DNA of 64,000 bases from Camellia lanceoleosa (Eukaryota; Streptophyta; Magnoliopsida; Ericales; Theaceae): NCBI GenBank assembly GCA_025200525.1, contig CM045762.1, positions 86,618,717-86,682,716 on the forward strand, read 5' to 3'. Numbering within the stretch: position 1 is the stretch's first letter; each line of letters begins with the position of its first letter. The translations under genes and the position numbers were made by a program. The notes beneath the pieces are model-generated. The model did not search any database. It worked only from the letters and a program-made list of their open reading frames with translations, and had not been told where the DNA came from. Positions 23,159 through 34,684 of this stretch are shown piece after piece.

Positions 23159-23278
23159 GATGAAGCGGAAGAGGAAGACCTTTAAGGCTCCTTGCATTAT
23201 GGATGAGGCTTTACGTGTGCGGGCAAGTCCCTCGCTACCTTGCACTATTGATGGAGCATCTTCTCCATATGTTTCGAG
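23159..23278 (+). pseudogene. Extra first-exon copy 2 of the CACTA-1 transposase gene
   Basis: Second duplicate: MKRKRKTFKAPCIMDEA to ASSPYVSR, then the donor GTAAAC. The downstream intron sequence (TTTACTGCTAAAGTTTTAT) matches copy 1. It is 604 bp after copy 1 and 260 bp before the main exon. Confidence 0.65.
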
Positions 23279-23418
23279 GTAAACTTTACTGCTAAAGTTT
23301 TATTTGTTCTGAAACTGATTTGTATCATTTGTTTATATTTATATCTTGTGTTATATTATTAGTAAATTGATATCCATATTTCTTGTGTATTAACCTTTTC
23401 ATATTTCTTTCATTTTAG

Positions 23419-24875
23419 GATGAAGCGAAAGAGGAAGACCTTTAAGGTCCCTCGCACTATAGATGAGGCTGTACGTGTGCGGGCAAGTCCTTCGCTACCT
23501 CGCACTATGGATGGAGCATCTTCTTCATCTGTTTTATCTCCATATACAGTATCAACTCCCTTAACACGACGAGGTCGAGGATTTGCCCGAGGGATAAAGG
23601 AATGGGGTACAGGCACTAAGATCCAAGTAAAATTTGATGATAAGTTTCAGCCAGTAGAGGATGATGGCAAAAAGTTGAAAGGACAATTAGGGTTGATCGT
23701 GCGCAGCAGGCATAGAGTCCCACTTACATATCTCAGTTGGAATGTGATGCATGTTGATATAAAGGAGAATATTTGGCAAGAGGTGAAGGTATATAGTTTT
23801 CCCTTTTGCTATTTGATTTCTGATTTCTTGTTAATTGTGTTTAGTTATTAGCTATTAGCTTGCTTGTGCATTTGTGTATGCTCTATAATTATGAGGATGA
23901 AATTGGCTTTCAATTTGTGCTTTGTAGGACAACTTGGTATACTGTCCAGATGAATTCAAGGAGGTTTGTATGCGACTTTGTGGGACATCGTGGAAAGATC
24001 ATAAAAGCAAGACAAAGTCCAAGTATTGGGTTCCATTCAAGAATGATCCGGACATTGCTTCTAGAGTACCTAGTAACATAGTGCCAACCCAGTGGAGGAA
24101 ACTTGTACAATATTGGGCGAGTAAAGAAGTGCAGGTATATTTATTCTTTATAAAATTTTAATTAATGTTTTAATGATAAATAGCTAATGTTTGATATTCT
24201 AACCAATGTTATAGGCGATTGCTAAGAAGAATTCTTCGAATCGGGGATTTCGTGGGCCTCCACATACGACCGGAAGGACATCTTTCTCAGATATTCGTTT
24301 CAATGTATTGATCTTGTGGCTGTACCTAATGCTGCACTTTTGACTTATTATGTTGTGAAGACTTGAGCTCCTAACTTGAAAAAAAATGCAGATGACACAT
24401 AAAGGAGAGCGAATAGATAAGATGAGTCTCTGGAAGAGGGCACACAACCTGAATGATCCTGATGTGGTAGCAATTGTGGTATGTCTATGGTTTACATGTT
24501 TTTACACATATTTTGCTTTTTACCAAACATTGTCCTTATGTTTTCAAAATGTAGGAGGAATATAATGCGTATCTTTGGAAAGTTCCTAAGGAGCAACATA
24601 CGATTGAGTATTGCGATGGGATTTACCATAAAATCCTTGGGAAGGATGGACATGGGTATTGCAAGACCTATGGGAGAGGAGTGCCCTGGAGTGCGGTGTA
24701 TGCACGAGGCAGCGGTCCATCCGAATCATTAGCAGCCCCTTCGTTTATTGATGAGATCACGCAGCGCGTGACACAAGACGTTGAGCCTAGGTTCACTACG
24801 ACGATCAAGAACCTAACGGCACGTGTTTTGTTCTTAGAGTCACAGGGTGTGGCTGGGAGTATGAGCTTGAGAGAG
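23419..24875 (+). CDS. Plant transposase (Ptta/En/Spm, TnpA-like) of CACTA-1
   Basis: Five exons join in frame: 23420-23788, 23928-24134, 24215-24304, 24392-24478 and 24555-24875. Every junction is phase 0 with GT..AG, giving about 358 codons with no stop. The first exon has a basic start (MKRKRKTFK) and a low-complexity Ser/Thr/Arg part. Exons 1-2 hold the core (TYLSWNVMHVD, CPDEFKEVCMRLCGTSWKDH, SKYWVPFKND). Exon 4 has SLWKRAHNLNDPDV, and exon 5 ends in a probable coiled coil (IKNLTARVLFLESQG). These match the plant transposase Ptta/En/Spm family (Transposase_24), the DNA-binding partner that recognises CACTA subterminal repeats. A further 3' exon near 24969 is possible but its phase is unclear. 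The unbroken frame suggests recent activity. Confidence 0.75.
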
Positions 24876-26418
24876 GTGCAATACTTACAAATTAACGAAT
24901 TTTACGTTTTATCAATTTGTATATACACATATGGAAATTATTAACACATTATACTAACATATTGTAAGTGTCCGATGCATCTAGTGGGCAACAAGCTTCA
25001 AAAGAAAATGAATAGGTATGCCACTCTACTATATTTCTGCATGTATTTATGATTTCATTTAATAAAGTAGCCATATTATTCAATCTGTTTATCATTTCAT
25101 TTAATAAATGACTTATATCTAAACTTTGAAGTGTGATGATTCTATTTTACACCAATCAAATGCCCTGAATAATAGTACTTGTAGTAAGCTCTAGGAGATG
25201 GGTTATCTCTAGTGACCTTTTGTCCATATTTTCTCCATTGATATCCATCCTTTACTATCTGTGGAATTCAAACCAAGGACACAAAAATAGGTTTCTTTTA
25301 GTACTTTTGAGGGATTGCTTTCTATTCCATCATTTTGTCATATTTTGGAGTTAAAAGTTGCATATCAGATCCACACATTTCAAATTCTAGACATTCTCTC
25401 ATCAAACTCAGGATAAATCTATTTTACATATTTCAAAATTCAAGTAATTTTTAAGTAATTTTTTTGGGTACATAGTGATTGCTTTCCACTTATATAATTT
25501 TGTGATCGGGACTTACTAGGCTTGTATCGATGCATCAACCTTCACACAAACCCTCGAAACACTAGTCTTGATTTCCTTAGCCTCTTACATAAACCTCCAT
25601 CACTACATGAGTCGCTCTCATTGTTAGCTCCACCGAGTTCTCACCACCTTCACACTGTCTCTTCTTTGATTTGGTACTTTGGTGGTTATTATTTTCAGAG
25701 TTCTTTTGCATCAAGTCCACTAAGTGGCCTTGCAAAGCATTGTAATTTTCACAAATCAAAAACAAAGATCTCTCATAGCTTCTTGTTCTCAAGACTCATC
25801 TTGTTTAACTTTTCCATCAAAACACTTTCCTACAAAACATTGAAACTTTGATTTAGTACAACAAAATTATAACTTCCAGATAGTTTGTTGTGTTTGGGTA
25901 ATGGTCCGTGCATCGATATCGCTTTTTATAAACAATCTCGTACATATGATTTTTAATTGAACTTAAATTTCCTAATTAAAAATCATATGTTTACTGAGTT
26001 GTTTATGTATATGTGGACACCTGGAACTCTTGGAATTTGGGTATTATTTATCATTTTGAAGAGTCCATGTAACATAGATAGTGTACTGAATGCAGATATA
26101 AATAGTGGGAATTTAATGTTTTGAACCAATTCTTTTATGAGAAATAGAGATTAGCCATTAATTCCCTTTCATGTGACATGTTCATAAAACTTCCATTCTT
26201 TCAGTATTTGTGGTTATCAATGGGTAATGACAACTTTTCCATATTTTCTTGGTTCATGTCCTAAATTCTTGAGTATTGTTTGAATTATTGTTTGTTCACT
26301 GGATTGGTTAGAACAGTGGAAGCATGAAAAACACAGGACATAGGTTCTGTTCTCTTAATTTCTTTTGTTAGTTATAATTTTCATTTTTTCATTGCGTCTA
26401 GTTTAACCATAGGTTATT

Positions 26419-26452
<34 letters not shown>

Positions 26453-26879
26453 CCTATATGTTGTGAAATTCTGTGTTTGGAGTCTTTGGACATGCCTTGT
26501 TGTACTAGTTTCTTTAAAAACTTTGAACTCATTGTTGTCAGCTATTATTCTCCTATTTATTTTATTTATTTTTTTCACTATTATGTTATCAACTTATCAG
26601 TAGTAATCAGTTCAAAATATCATTATGTGAAATTCATCTGAATGACTAATAATGTCTATAACCATTTAAGTGATTATAGATATAGCTATGGAAGACATGT
26701 TTTTCGATTACTTGAATAATTGTCTTCGGGCTTCATGCACAAGTACAATTCTATGATATTATAATACTATGATACTATGAGATTGTATATCACTACACAT
26801 AGTAGGGTCTCGAGATCTTTTTAATGTTAAGAAAAGAAAAATCTCCTATGTAACTTCTTGTTTCATTTTGCGTGTATCG
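24876..26879. other. CACTA-1 interior downstream of the transposase gene
   Basis: Mostly AT-rich spacer. A (CT)n run lies at 26419-26448. An open segment at 25522-25851 is not recognised. No RNA gene seen. Confidence 0.4.
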
Positions 26880-27026
26880 AAGCACCACCTCCCATTTCTA
26901 TCGATCTTTGTCTAGAGATTAGAAAAGATTGGTAAAGATGGTGCTTTCCATAAGCGTTTGACAGAAGACAACATTAAAACTGTGAAGGATTTTGTGACTC
27001 TACTCAATATAGACCCTAAGAGGTTA
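26880..27026 (+). pseudogene. Captured exon of a CBP60-type calmodulin-binding protein
   Basis: The 49-codon reading contains [15 protein letters not shown] and [19 protein letters not shown], the well-conserved core of plant CBP60 proteins (calmodulin-binding, immunity-related transcription regulators). A TAG at 26913-26915 occupies the position of a conserved Trp (TGG to TAG). The preceding residues KHHLPFLS fit the same exon loosely. It sits between the transposase gene and the right end of CACTA-1, in the same direction, so it is best read as host sequence carried by the element, now broken. Confidence 0.7.
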
Positions 27027-27440
27027 TAATGAAGATATATCATCTCTGGATACTTATAATGAAGATATATCATCTCAGGATGACAGCTTGGCATTCAGTT
27101 CTGTTGGTCTCTTGGAGCAGATAAATGTCATAAGGGATTCTAGTGATATCTTCTTCCTCTTACTCAATTTTTGTTAATATCTTCTTCCTTTTACTCAGTT
27201 TTTGTTTTACAGAAAGTAATTGACAAGTTTATTTCTGACTGATTGTTTCAATTTGAAATTTGTTCAAAAATATTTTCTCAACATTTGTCTCTATAATTGT
27301 ATAGGGCACATGAATTGGGACTTGTATAGCTTTAAGCATGAGTATTAAATGCAAATTATGCAATGCTTTTGTGTTGTGATTGTAATCCCCACCCGATCAA
27401 TTTGTTAACAGTGTTGATATCGGTTTATTTATTTGTTTTT
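27027..27440. other. CACTA-1 spacer with a 30-bp tandem duplication
   Basis: Two copies of ATAATGAAGATATATCATCTC (27028-27048 and 27057-27077) and otherwise unremarkable AT-rich DNA leading to the subterminal repeats. Confidence 0.5.
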
Positions 27441-27720
27441 GTTTTTATTTTTATTTTTTGCGACGGTAACAAGATGGTCGCCAAAGATTATATTAGTGTT
27501 TTTCTTTGTTTTTTGCGACGGCAAAATAGCGGTCGCCATAAGTAGTTTAGGTGGTCGCAAATAATTTGCGATCGTTGTTTTGCCGTCGCAAAAAGTATTT
27601 GCCACCCCATATTCGCTAACCCCATTTGTCGTCGATGGGCCGTCATAAAAGTCTTTTACATCGTTTTTTATTATTTGCGACGGTTTATAGCGGTCGCAAA
27701 AAGTGTTTTTTTTAGTAGTG

Positions 27721-27786
27721 AGATATTGACACTTCTATATAACTCGTGGATTAAAAAAAAAATTTCTTATATAATATATAGATAGA
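27721..27786. repeat. Helitron-derived repeat copy S2, right part
   Basis: Continuation of 18667-18898 after CACTA-1: TTGACACTTCTATATAACTC through ATATAGATAGA, ending before T at 27787 like a minus-oriented Helitron 5' end. Confidence 0.55.
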
Positions 27787-28371
27787 TATCCAAATTTATA
27801 AATCAATCCCAATATAAATGGAGCAACATAAAATATAAAAAATAAAAAATAAATGAAAAGACAAAAGTAAGATTTGAAAATCTTGGAGGAAGATGTTACC
27901 CAAGCAGTTTAGTCATTTAGAAAGTACTGACTAATGTATATGTTACACGTTGTCACAATAATCGCCGGCTGGGCTTCCCTCTTGTGTGTCGTCGGATTTA
28001 AGGGTCTTGTTAGGCCTTTAGAGATCTATCGTGAGTTTTATTTTGATAATTTAAATTATTTAATGTATAAAACTAGTCAAGTACTATATGTTTATAAAAA
28101 ATTAAATTAATCGGATGTCGATAGTTATCTTATCGGATCGAATTTTTATTAACCATTTATTTTTTTACCGTCTATTTTTATTTATACAAAACTGATTTGA
28201 TCACGTAACTCTCAATATCCAACCAACTTGATTTTTTATGAATATATATTATCAACAAGGTCTACACATTAAATGGTTCAGATTATCTAAACGAGAACTT
28301 TGGTTGGCCCCCACGAACCCAACAATACCTTCTAATCCAATCACTGACTGGAGGGAAACCAATCCCTAATC
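27787..28371. other. Intergenic sequence upstream of OMT copy A
   Basis: No gene or element ends recognised. The part from about 28340 begins to resemble the upstream region of OMT copy B (61120 on), so it may belong to the ancestral OMT promoter. Confidence 0.4.
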
Positions 28372-28612
28372 ACCCTATTTGGCAAGTGAGTTTTGGATTA
28401 TTTTTTTAGTTAAAATTCAAAAAAAGATAAAATAGGCTGAAATAGTTAATAAGATAAAATATCACATCAAATTCATAATTATTTTACTTTTTTCGTACAA
28501 ACATTACATGTAATTACAAAAAAATACAACCATCTTCTAAAATATAAAAAATTTAACCTTCTAAAATAACTAAAAATTAAAATAATCTATTAAAATAACA
28601 ATTTCCTAGACA
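28372..28612. mobile_element. Tourist-like MITE in the promoter of OMT copy A
   Basis: Reverse-complement relative of 15027-15272. A homologous copy lies at the same relative position before OMT copy B (61145-61385), so it was inserted before the OMT duplication. The terminal repeats are eroded. Confidence 0.65.
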
Positions 28613-28662
28613 CCCACAATATATGCCTAGATCTCCGAATATGTATATTTGATTAATTTTTA

Positions 28663-28665
28663 ATT
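28663..28665. repeat. Target duplication ATT of CACTA-2, left copy
   Basis: ATT before the element; the same ATT follows it at 39293-39295. The unduplicated ATT is seen in the homologous promoter at 61439-61441. Confidence 0.9.
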
Positions 28666-28679
28666 CACTATTAAAATTT

Positions 28680-29165
28680 TAACTTTTTGCGACGGTAAAA
28701 TGCCGTCGCTAATACTTTTAATGCCGTCGCAAAAAACTTTTGTGACGGCAAATAACTTTTTGTGACGGCAAGAGGGGGTCGCAACTGGGAGCGTTGCAAA
28801 AGAGGTTTTGCGACGGCACAGTGCCGTCGCTAATGTTTTGCGACGGCATTTTGCAGTCGCTAATAATGTTTGAAATTTCATGACTTTTTGCGACGGTACT
28901 ATTATACCGTCGCTAATAGTCTTTTTTTTGCAACGACGAGGATACTGTTTTTGCAACGGTGTGGTGCTGTCGCAAAAAGTATTAAAAATATGAAATTTTC
29001 TATTTTTGCGACAGTATACTACCGTCGCAAAAAGTATTAAAAAAAATAAAATTTCTATTTTTTGCGACAGTTTAGTGCCGTCGTAAAAAGTAAAACTTGT
29101 AACAAAATCAATAAAAAATTAAAATTTTCTATTTTTCGCGACGGTGTAGTGTCGTCACAAAAAAA
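28680..29165. repeat. Left subterminal repeat region of CACTA-2
   Basis: At least eight inverted or direct copies of TTTTGCGACGGYA / TRCCGTCGCAAAA spaced 20-60 bp apart, many decayed to ..GTGACGG.. or ..GCGACAG... These are expected binding sites for the element's TnpA-like protein. Short minus-strand open frames here are repeat artefacts. Confidence 0.85.
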
Positions 29166-29444
29166 AAAAAATCCTGCAATAAAATTATTAAAAATATGAA
29201 AATTTCTCCATAATAATTGCATAATAATGTAAAAATTCCTGTATAAAAATAACAATTTCTCCATAATAAAATATTCTTCCATTCATAATTACACATCAAC
29301 AAAATTATTTCACTACATAATGTTTCATAATACATATATAATGTTTAAATACATAATTTTGTTCATAATTCAAAATAACATAACAAAAATTAAATGTTTT
29401 TCTCATCATTCTTCGTAAATAACAAAAACAAAAAGTTCATTATG

Positions 29445-29540
29445 CTAATCCTTCTCTATTTGCTCTAACATCATCTTTAATCTTGCATTTTCTTGTCTCA
29501 CTTCTGTCATCTCAGCTTTTGCTGATTCAAGTTCATCATG
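29445..29540 (-). CDS. C-terminal coiled-coil exon of a TnpA-like protein in CACTA-2
   Basis: After a splice acceptor (CTAG at 29544-29541, minus strand) the exon reads ELESAKAEMTEVRQENARLK, then MMLEQIEKD and a stop. This leucine/glutamate coiled coil is typical of the end of plant CACTA TnpA-like (Transposase_24) proteins. It is the most 3' exon on the minus strand, close to the left end of CACTA-2. The rest of that protein is not visible, so it probably ends a chimeric or truncated transcript. Confidence 0.55.
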   Translation of the reverse strand, partial: HDELESAKAEMTEVRQENARLKMMLEQIEKD

Positions 29541-30799
29541 CTAGAGCAACAAAAAAATGTTATATATAAGTTAATCAATTATGGTAAATTCAAATGTATA
29601 TTCCAAGTTTCCAACATACAATCTCACAAACCAGAAAAGAACTAGAGTATATATAAGAAGAACAGATTTAATTTATGAGAAGTTAAAGAATTCAACACAC
29701 AAAAAAAAAAAAAAAATGTAATGAAAGACATCATTTACTTTTTTTGACTTCTGCTAAATAAAGAATTTAGTCCACAACTTATCTAATTTGTGTTTAAATG
29801 TTCCAAACACCTCCTTCCTTTCAAATTTTATAACCGAAAAGAGGTACTTTGGTTGAAATTTAGATAAAATTTGGATAGAAACAGAGTTGGAACCATTTAT
29901 ATCAAGTAAATTGACATAATTGAAATATTATAGACCAAAATGAAACATAAGGCATATTTTAAGGACAGACAATATATTTAACTATTTTTACTTTTGTGGT
30001 CTGCAATAAAATTTGAGGTATCAATCACTTGGGAAAGATAACCCTTCAATTTAATGCTTCAATTACATATATCAATTTATCTAAAACTTGCCTAATGATT
30101 CAAACATCTATATAGAGTTGATGGGCTCTGAAGACCTAGGGATCCTAAGATCACAAGAATTCAAATCAAACAAATTTTTAATACATAAATTCAATATTCT
30201 TTTGGTGAAAAAGATGGGCACAAAAATTTGAAGTCATCACATGGCAAGATTAATTAGTATATTCAGATTCCTAGAGCATTCAACAATGAGATACCAAGAA
30301 AAAGGGTAATCAATGGCTTTGGTCAATTATAACCTGCTGATAAATAAAATATGAGACAATTCATAAATGTTAAGGTTTTTTTTATTGCAATTGAATCGGA
30401 CTTTATCCATTTTGTCTAACTATTTTTTACATATTATATTATCACAATGTTAAAACAAGTTCTTGATTAAGGCCCTTCTTATCTTTTTTTTCAACGCACA
30501 TAACTAATTACAAAATGGATTACAGAATACTATAGTCATATACATCAGACACACGCCACGGAGAAGGTTCACTTCACCATTATGTTCCGTGATTCTGTGT
30601 CCATAGAATTATTGTTCCTCTTTCTTTTCTATCAATCTGCTTGCTACCTAAATTATGAAAACATGTAAATTTATTGTCTGATTTCAAAATTTTGTTTAGG
30701 GTCTGTTTGAATAGAGTGAAAAATATGATGAAGAATGAAAAAAAAATTGTTTAGGGTCTGTTTCGTGTCATTGTAATAGCAAATTCTGTGTTTAATTAC
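29541..30799. other. CACTA-2 spacer or intron, nothing recognised
   Basis: AT-rich sequence with a poly-A run at about 29701-29716. No coding pattern that I can defend. Confidence 0.4.
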
Positions 30800-30883
30800 C
30801 TCTTTCCCAGTGCCTGATTTCTTGAGGTTTGGTGAAGATGACTTTGAAGTGCTTTCTTCACAGAATTGTCCTCTTGTTCCACC
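30800..30883 (-). CDS. Unidentified 28-codon exon in CACTA-2
   Basis: Bounded by TTTTCAG acceptor and GTAATT donor on the minus strand, phase 0 at both ends, reading GGTRGQFCEESTSKSSSPNL then KKSGTGKE. It is polar, Ser/Lys-rich and probably disordered. I do not recognise the parent gene. It lies between the methyltransferase-like exon and the TnpA-like terminal exon. Confidence 0.45.
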
Positions 30884-31243
30884 CTGAAAACACATAAATG
30901 AAAATTTTATGCTATTGATCTTCAAAACATTGATATACAAAGCACTTTCTTTTTTTCTTTTTTATTTTTTTCTATTACAATTAGTAGAAAGGGAATAGGA
31001 AAAGAGAAAATTGTATCACTTCAAACGCACTTCAAATATACAACCTTTAAATAAGATGACAATTAAAAAAAATGAAATAAAAGACCTAGGAACAAGCAAG
31101 AAAGATTTTTAACCCCCAACAACACGTTTGATGGGATCAATTTGTAATGTCTCTAATGAACGCAATGATAATTTCAAATTTAAATGGCCTTAAACATCAA
31201 TCAGTGAGTTAACAAGGAATACAAATGCTAGAAAGAAATTAGT

Positions 31244-31324
31244 TCAGAGCTTGTACTCGTCAGCGCGTTGAAAATCCACTTCCTTGAATGGAAATTGTTC
31301 TGGCCATTCCACATTCTTCAACAC
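31244..31324 (-). pseudogene. Captured exon of a plant methyltransferase-like protein
   Basis: On the minus strand after TTTTTAAG the exon reads VLKNVEWPEQFPFKEVDFQR then ADEYKL and a stop. The WPEQFPFKE..DFQR..DE stretch recalls a conserved segment of a plant SAM-dependent (UbiE/COQ5-like) methyltransferase family; the catalytic fold is not included. The resemblance is from memory of the motif and needs a search. It lies in the same orientation as the other CACTA-2 exons. Confidence 0.45.
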
Positions 31325-31447
31325 CTTAAAAATTGATGAAATTAAAGAAGTCCAATAACAAGTGACCACAATAATGAATTAGAAAGAAGTTGGGCCACTA
31401 AAAGATTTAGTGGCATGAAACAAAATAATCTGAAATCTAATTGGTAT

Positions 31448-31452
31448 GATAA
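31448..31452. repeat. Target duplication GATAA of the solo LTR, left copy
   Basis: GATAA precedes TGTCAAGCCCC and is repeated at 34680-34684. Confidence 0.88.
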
Positions 31453-32089
31453 TGTCAAGCCCCAAACCCGCCCCTAAAAGTTTTGGGCATGACTTATTCA
31501 GAAATGGACACTTAACATGTTATACATAACATATGGGGCCTGAGCGGAAGCATTATCAATATAAAATAACATAAAACATCATCCATTGAGATGCCACTAC
31601 CATGCCAGGACCGCACACATTGCATTAGGTACATAATATATAGAAACATGCACCCGAACTTCGGTTACACACTTATACATTTATACTTAGACCCACAATT
31701 GGGCGTGTAACGAAAATATTAATGAAAGACAACCAAAGCATAAATCAATAACCTAACAACACTTTACAAAATGCACGGCTTCAGGTGGTGCCTGGACGCA
31801 TCAAAGTTGACAAGAGAAAGACGAGCCTTAAAGGTTAGGACTGAACTCCCGGTTGATTACCCTGTAAATAGATGCACAAAATACAGAATGAGTGAACTCA
31901 GTGAATAATAGTACATAAATAATGTAATGTTTAACCTGAATAATAAAACATGTAACTGCAGATACATATGATTAACTACATTCTGTAATTATTTCCAAAA
32001 CAGCCATGGGTTTAGTTTCCGAATGAGTGGCTTTAAGCCCAAAGATATACGTAATAGGTACTCATAGATGCGTAATGACCATGGTCCAA

Positions 32090-32330
32090 AAATATCGAAC
32101 GCCATCGCCCGTAAATCACGAATATATGAACGGCCATCGGCCCAGAAATATCAAAACAGCCATTGGCCCGAATAATGAATGGCCATCGCCCGAAATATCG
32201 TAATAGCCATCGCCCGAAATAACAGAATAATGAACGGCCATCGCCCAAATATTAGAAATAATGTAATGCGACCATCGACCCGTAAATAGCAGAATAATGA
32301 ACGGCCATCGGCCCAGAAATAACAGATGTA
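32090..32330. repeat. Degenerate minisatellite in the solo LTR
   Basis: About nine copies of a 20-35 bp unit built on GAACGGCCATCGGCCCAGAAAT, varying in length and with C/T changes. Open frames on the minus strand here are caused by the repeat. Confidence 0.75.
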
Positions 32331-33570
32331 TGGACTCAAGAGATGGCTCGTACGGATTCTAGAGGTGGCTCCCACCAGGGTGTAGCACTTAGTTCAGACA
32401 AAGACTTTGTTCCATACCGTAAAACATCGTAATGCAGTTAACTTCGTAATCATACAGAAAGTACACACATTCTTCCCATTAATCACATGAATAAACACAG
32501 ATAATATAAGTTTAACAGAACGTTGCCAATAATTGTTAGCAAAAGGTAAACATATTTTACAGCTTGAATGCTTTCAGAAATATGTAGATACCGCAGTTCC
32601 ATAATGCATATACATCCCATTTGCTCATCATGTTTCAATGCCACTAACTAACAGTTAACAGAATGGTAACATTAATTATCAATAGCAAACAAAACATATG
32701 GTACAATGTTGCGCTTAGATTTCCTCATGGTTCTTTGTAAGGAGACATACTTGTTTCGTAATTAACAGAACCTTAACATTAACAATAATCCGAAGGTAAA
32801 CGTATCATTACATCAACAGGTCAGAACAATTCATATCATAACATGAATTACATAACAATGTCGTTGATACGCAATTCTTTTCTATTAACCAACTTCATAG
32901 TGTTAATAGTTTGTATGCAATTCTTATACAGAATCATAGGTAATTCTTAGGATGGTACATTGACAATAATCATTAGCCATAACCCAAAATACGGAGTAGG
33001 TTCAGAATCATACCGATGTGTGCTAACTCTTTCAATGTTCACATCAATTCTCAATCAACACACACGTTAACATATTAGCTCACGGAGAATAGAATGTTGT
33101 TAACAATATTTCTTAACGGTAAACAAGGTACATTTGTAGTACTATTACTCACAGTGATCGGCTCCCAGTAGTAATGGGATGATGTCCTCGTCTCGACCTA
33201 CAAGTACATTGCACAACACATTATATAAGATTATACTCGATCCTTTACTTATTCTCTTTGATCATTCAATCAATTAGCCATGGTGGTACCAAGCTCATTA
33301 TTCCTTAATAAGCTATAATTCATGTCTCAGAAAATAAGAGAAATCGATGGGAAAAGATTTAGGTGAAGAAATGGTACAAAACTAGTTGACTGAAAGTGAA
33401 CAGTCGTCACTAATTCGGGCATAACTATTTCTGTATTTATAATTTGGGCGTGAGACCACTTCCATTAGAAACTAGACTTCCGGGGCTTGATTTTAGGCTC
33501 AAGAATCACTCAAAACGAAGTCCGAATGCAAAAGATATGCTTGTTCAAAGTTGGCTGGACAGAGCTGTCT

Positions 33571-33605
33571 CCGCACGTGCGGGGGAACACTGCCGCACGT
33601 GCGGC
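33571..33605. repeat. Paired palindromes CCGCACGTGCGG in the solo LTR
   Basis: CCGCACGTGCGG occurs twice within 35 bp, each a perfect 12-bp palindrome around a CACGTG core. A related CGCATGTGCGGC motif is found in the unrelated Athila LTRs and internal spacer. Confidence 0.8.
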
Positions 33606-34684
33606 CTGGACAGATTGCAGTCCGAAAATGGCTGAAAAATTGGGGTTTCTCATCTCCAAAATCAAACCTTGATTACATGTAAATCAAAGCCCAAAACCCT
33701 TTAATATAAGATGAATTTCACATTCTTAGCTTCCATTCCAATTCATAACTCCAAAATACAACTCAATTCCCAATCACAAGAACAAGATTACAAATTAAAA
33801 CACAAAAGCATAAGGTAACCATGATTTGGGGTTTAAAACTCATTCCCATGGTGAATCCTCTCTAGCCTCTTTAAGAGCCATAAAATCCTTACAAGAAGTT
33901 AAGTTGTAACATAAATTCATGCTATGTATAAAGATTCATCATTTTCTTGCTTGCATAAACCAAACCCTTACATACAATTATAGATAACCCAAGAACTCAT
34001 TATTTAGCTTGTGATCTTCAAGTGTTGAAAGGGAGAGTCTTACCTTAAGCCCTTATCATCACTTGTTCTTGCATAATCATGATGTATTCAAGCCAATTCT
34101 TTGATGTCTTCTTCTATTTCTACTCTTTCTTCCTTCTTCTCTTTGAGTTCTCTCCAAAACTCTCTCCCTTCTCTTTCTCACGTGTCTCCCCCCCTTTTCT
34201 CTAGATATTTTTGGGTTCAAAATGTTGAGTTCCTCATCATATATCTAAATAAACACACATACAAGGCTTAGCACATTAGGGAGAGCCAAACGTGGCCTTA
34301 CGAATCGCGCAAAATTAAATTTCAATTAAAGTTCCCAGGTGACTCTAAAAATTGTGCTGATCATAAATATGTCCCCTGTTCTGGTTTCTGAAGTCTCTAG
34401 GGTCTTCAATTTGTAGTACAAAGTTAACCACCCAAACGTGCATTAACGAATCAGACAAATTAGATTTCCAATTAATTTTTCTCAATAGTTCTAAAAATTC
34501 CCATTAACATACCTAAGTACTCAATTTTAATTTTTGAACCCATAAAGCTCGGTAATTTCAATTTTAAGTCTGTGACTCAACATATAATGCTTCAATTCTA
34601 ATAGCTATAATTAAATTAAAACACATCCTCTCATAAGTAAATAAAGATGATTTCTTATACGCATTTTGGGGTCATTACAGATAA

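Larger units (their letters stand above)
18899..27720 (+). mobile_element. CACTA-1, an En/Spm-type element with TnpA-like gene and CBP60 cargo
   Basis: 8,822 bp with ends CACTACTAGAAA and (right end complemented) CACTACTAAAAA. Just inside both ends are subterminal repeats of TTTGCGACGG / GCGGTCGCAAAA (about 18945-18970 and 27455-27700), the binding-site type used by CACTA proteins. The flanking triplets are TGA and AGA, so the expected 3-bp duplication is imperfect; an AGAT..TGACA motif is present on both sides. It carries a plant transposase (Ptta/En/Spm-type) gene and a host-like CBP60 exon, but I find no TnpD-type (Transposase_21) coding sequence, so it is probably non-autonomous. Confidence 0.8.
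31453..34679 (-). mobile_element. Solo LTR (3.2 kb) of a Ty3-type element inside CACTA-2
   Basis: Read on the minus strand it starts TGTAATGACCCC and ends GGGGCTTGACA, with a perfect GATAA duplication outside. There is no primer site, polypurine tract or gag-pol sequence, and nothing suggests a second LTR, so a solo LTR made by LTR-LTR recombination is the simplest reading. It contains a minisatellite (about 32090-32330) and a pair of GC-rich palindromes (33571-33605). The TG start followed by ACCCC is common in Tekay/Del LTRs. Confidence 0.75.

Noticed and set aside
28660..29335. Minus-strand open frames of 68-98 codons
   Set aside because: They read the GCGACGGC subterminal repeats of CACTA-2 and have no protein-like pattern beyond the repeat.
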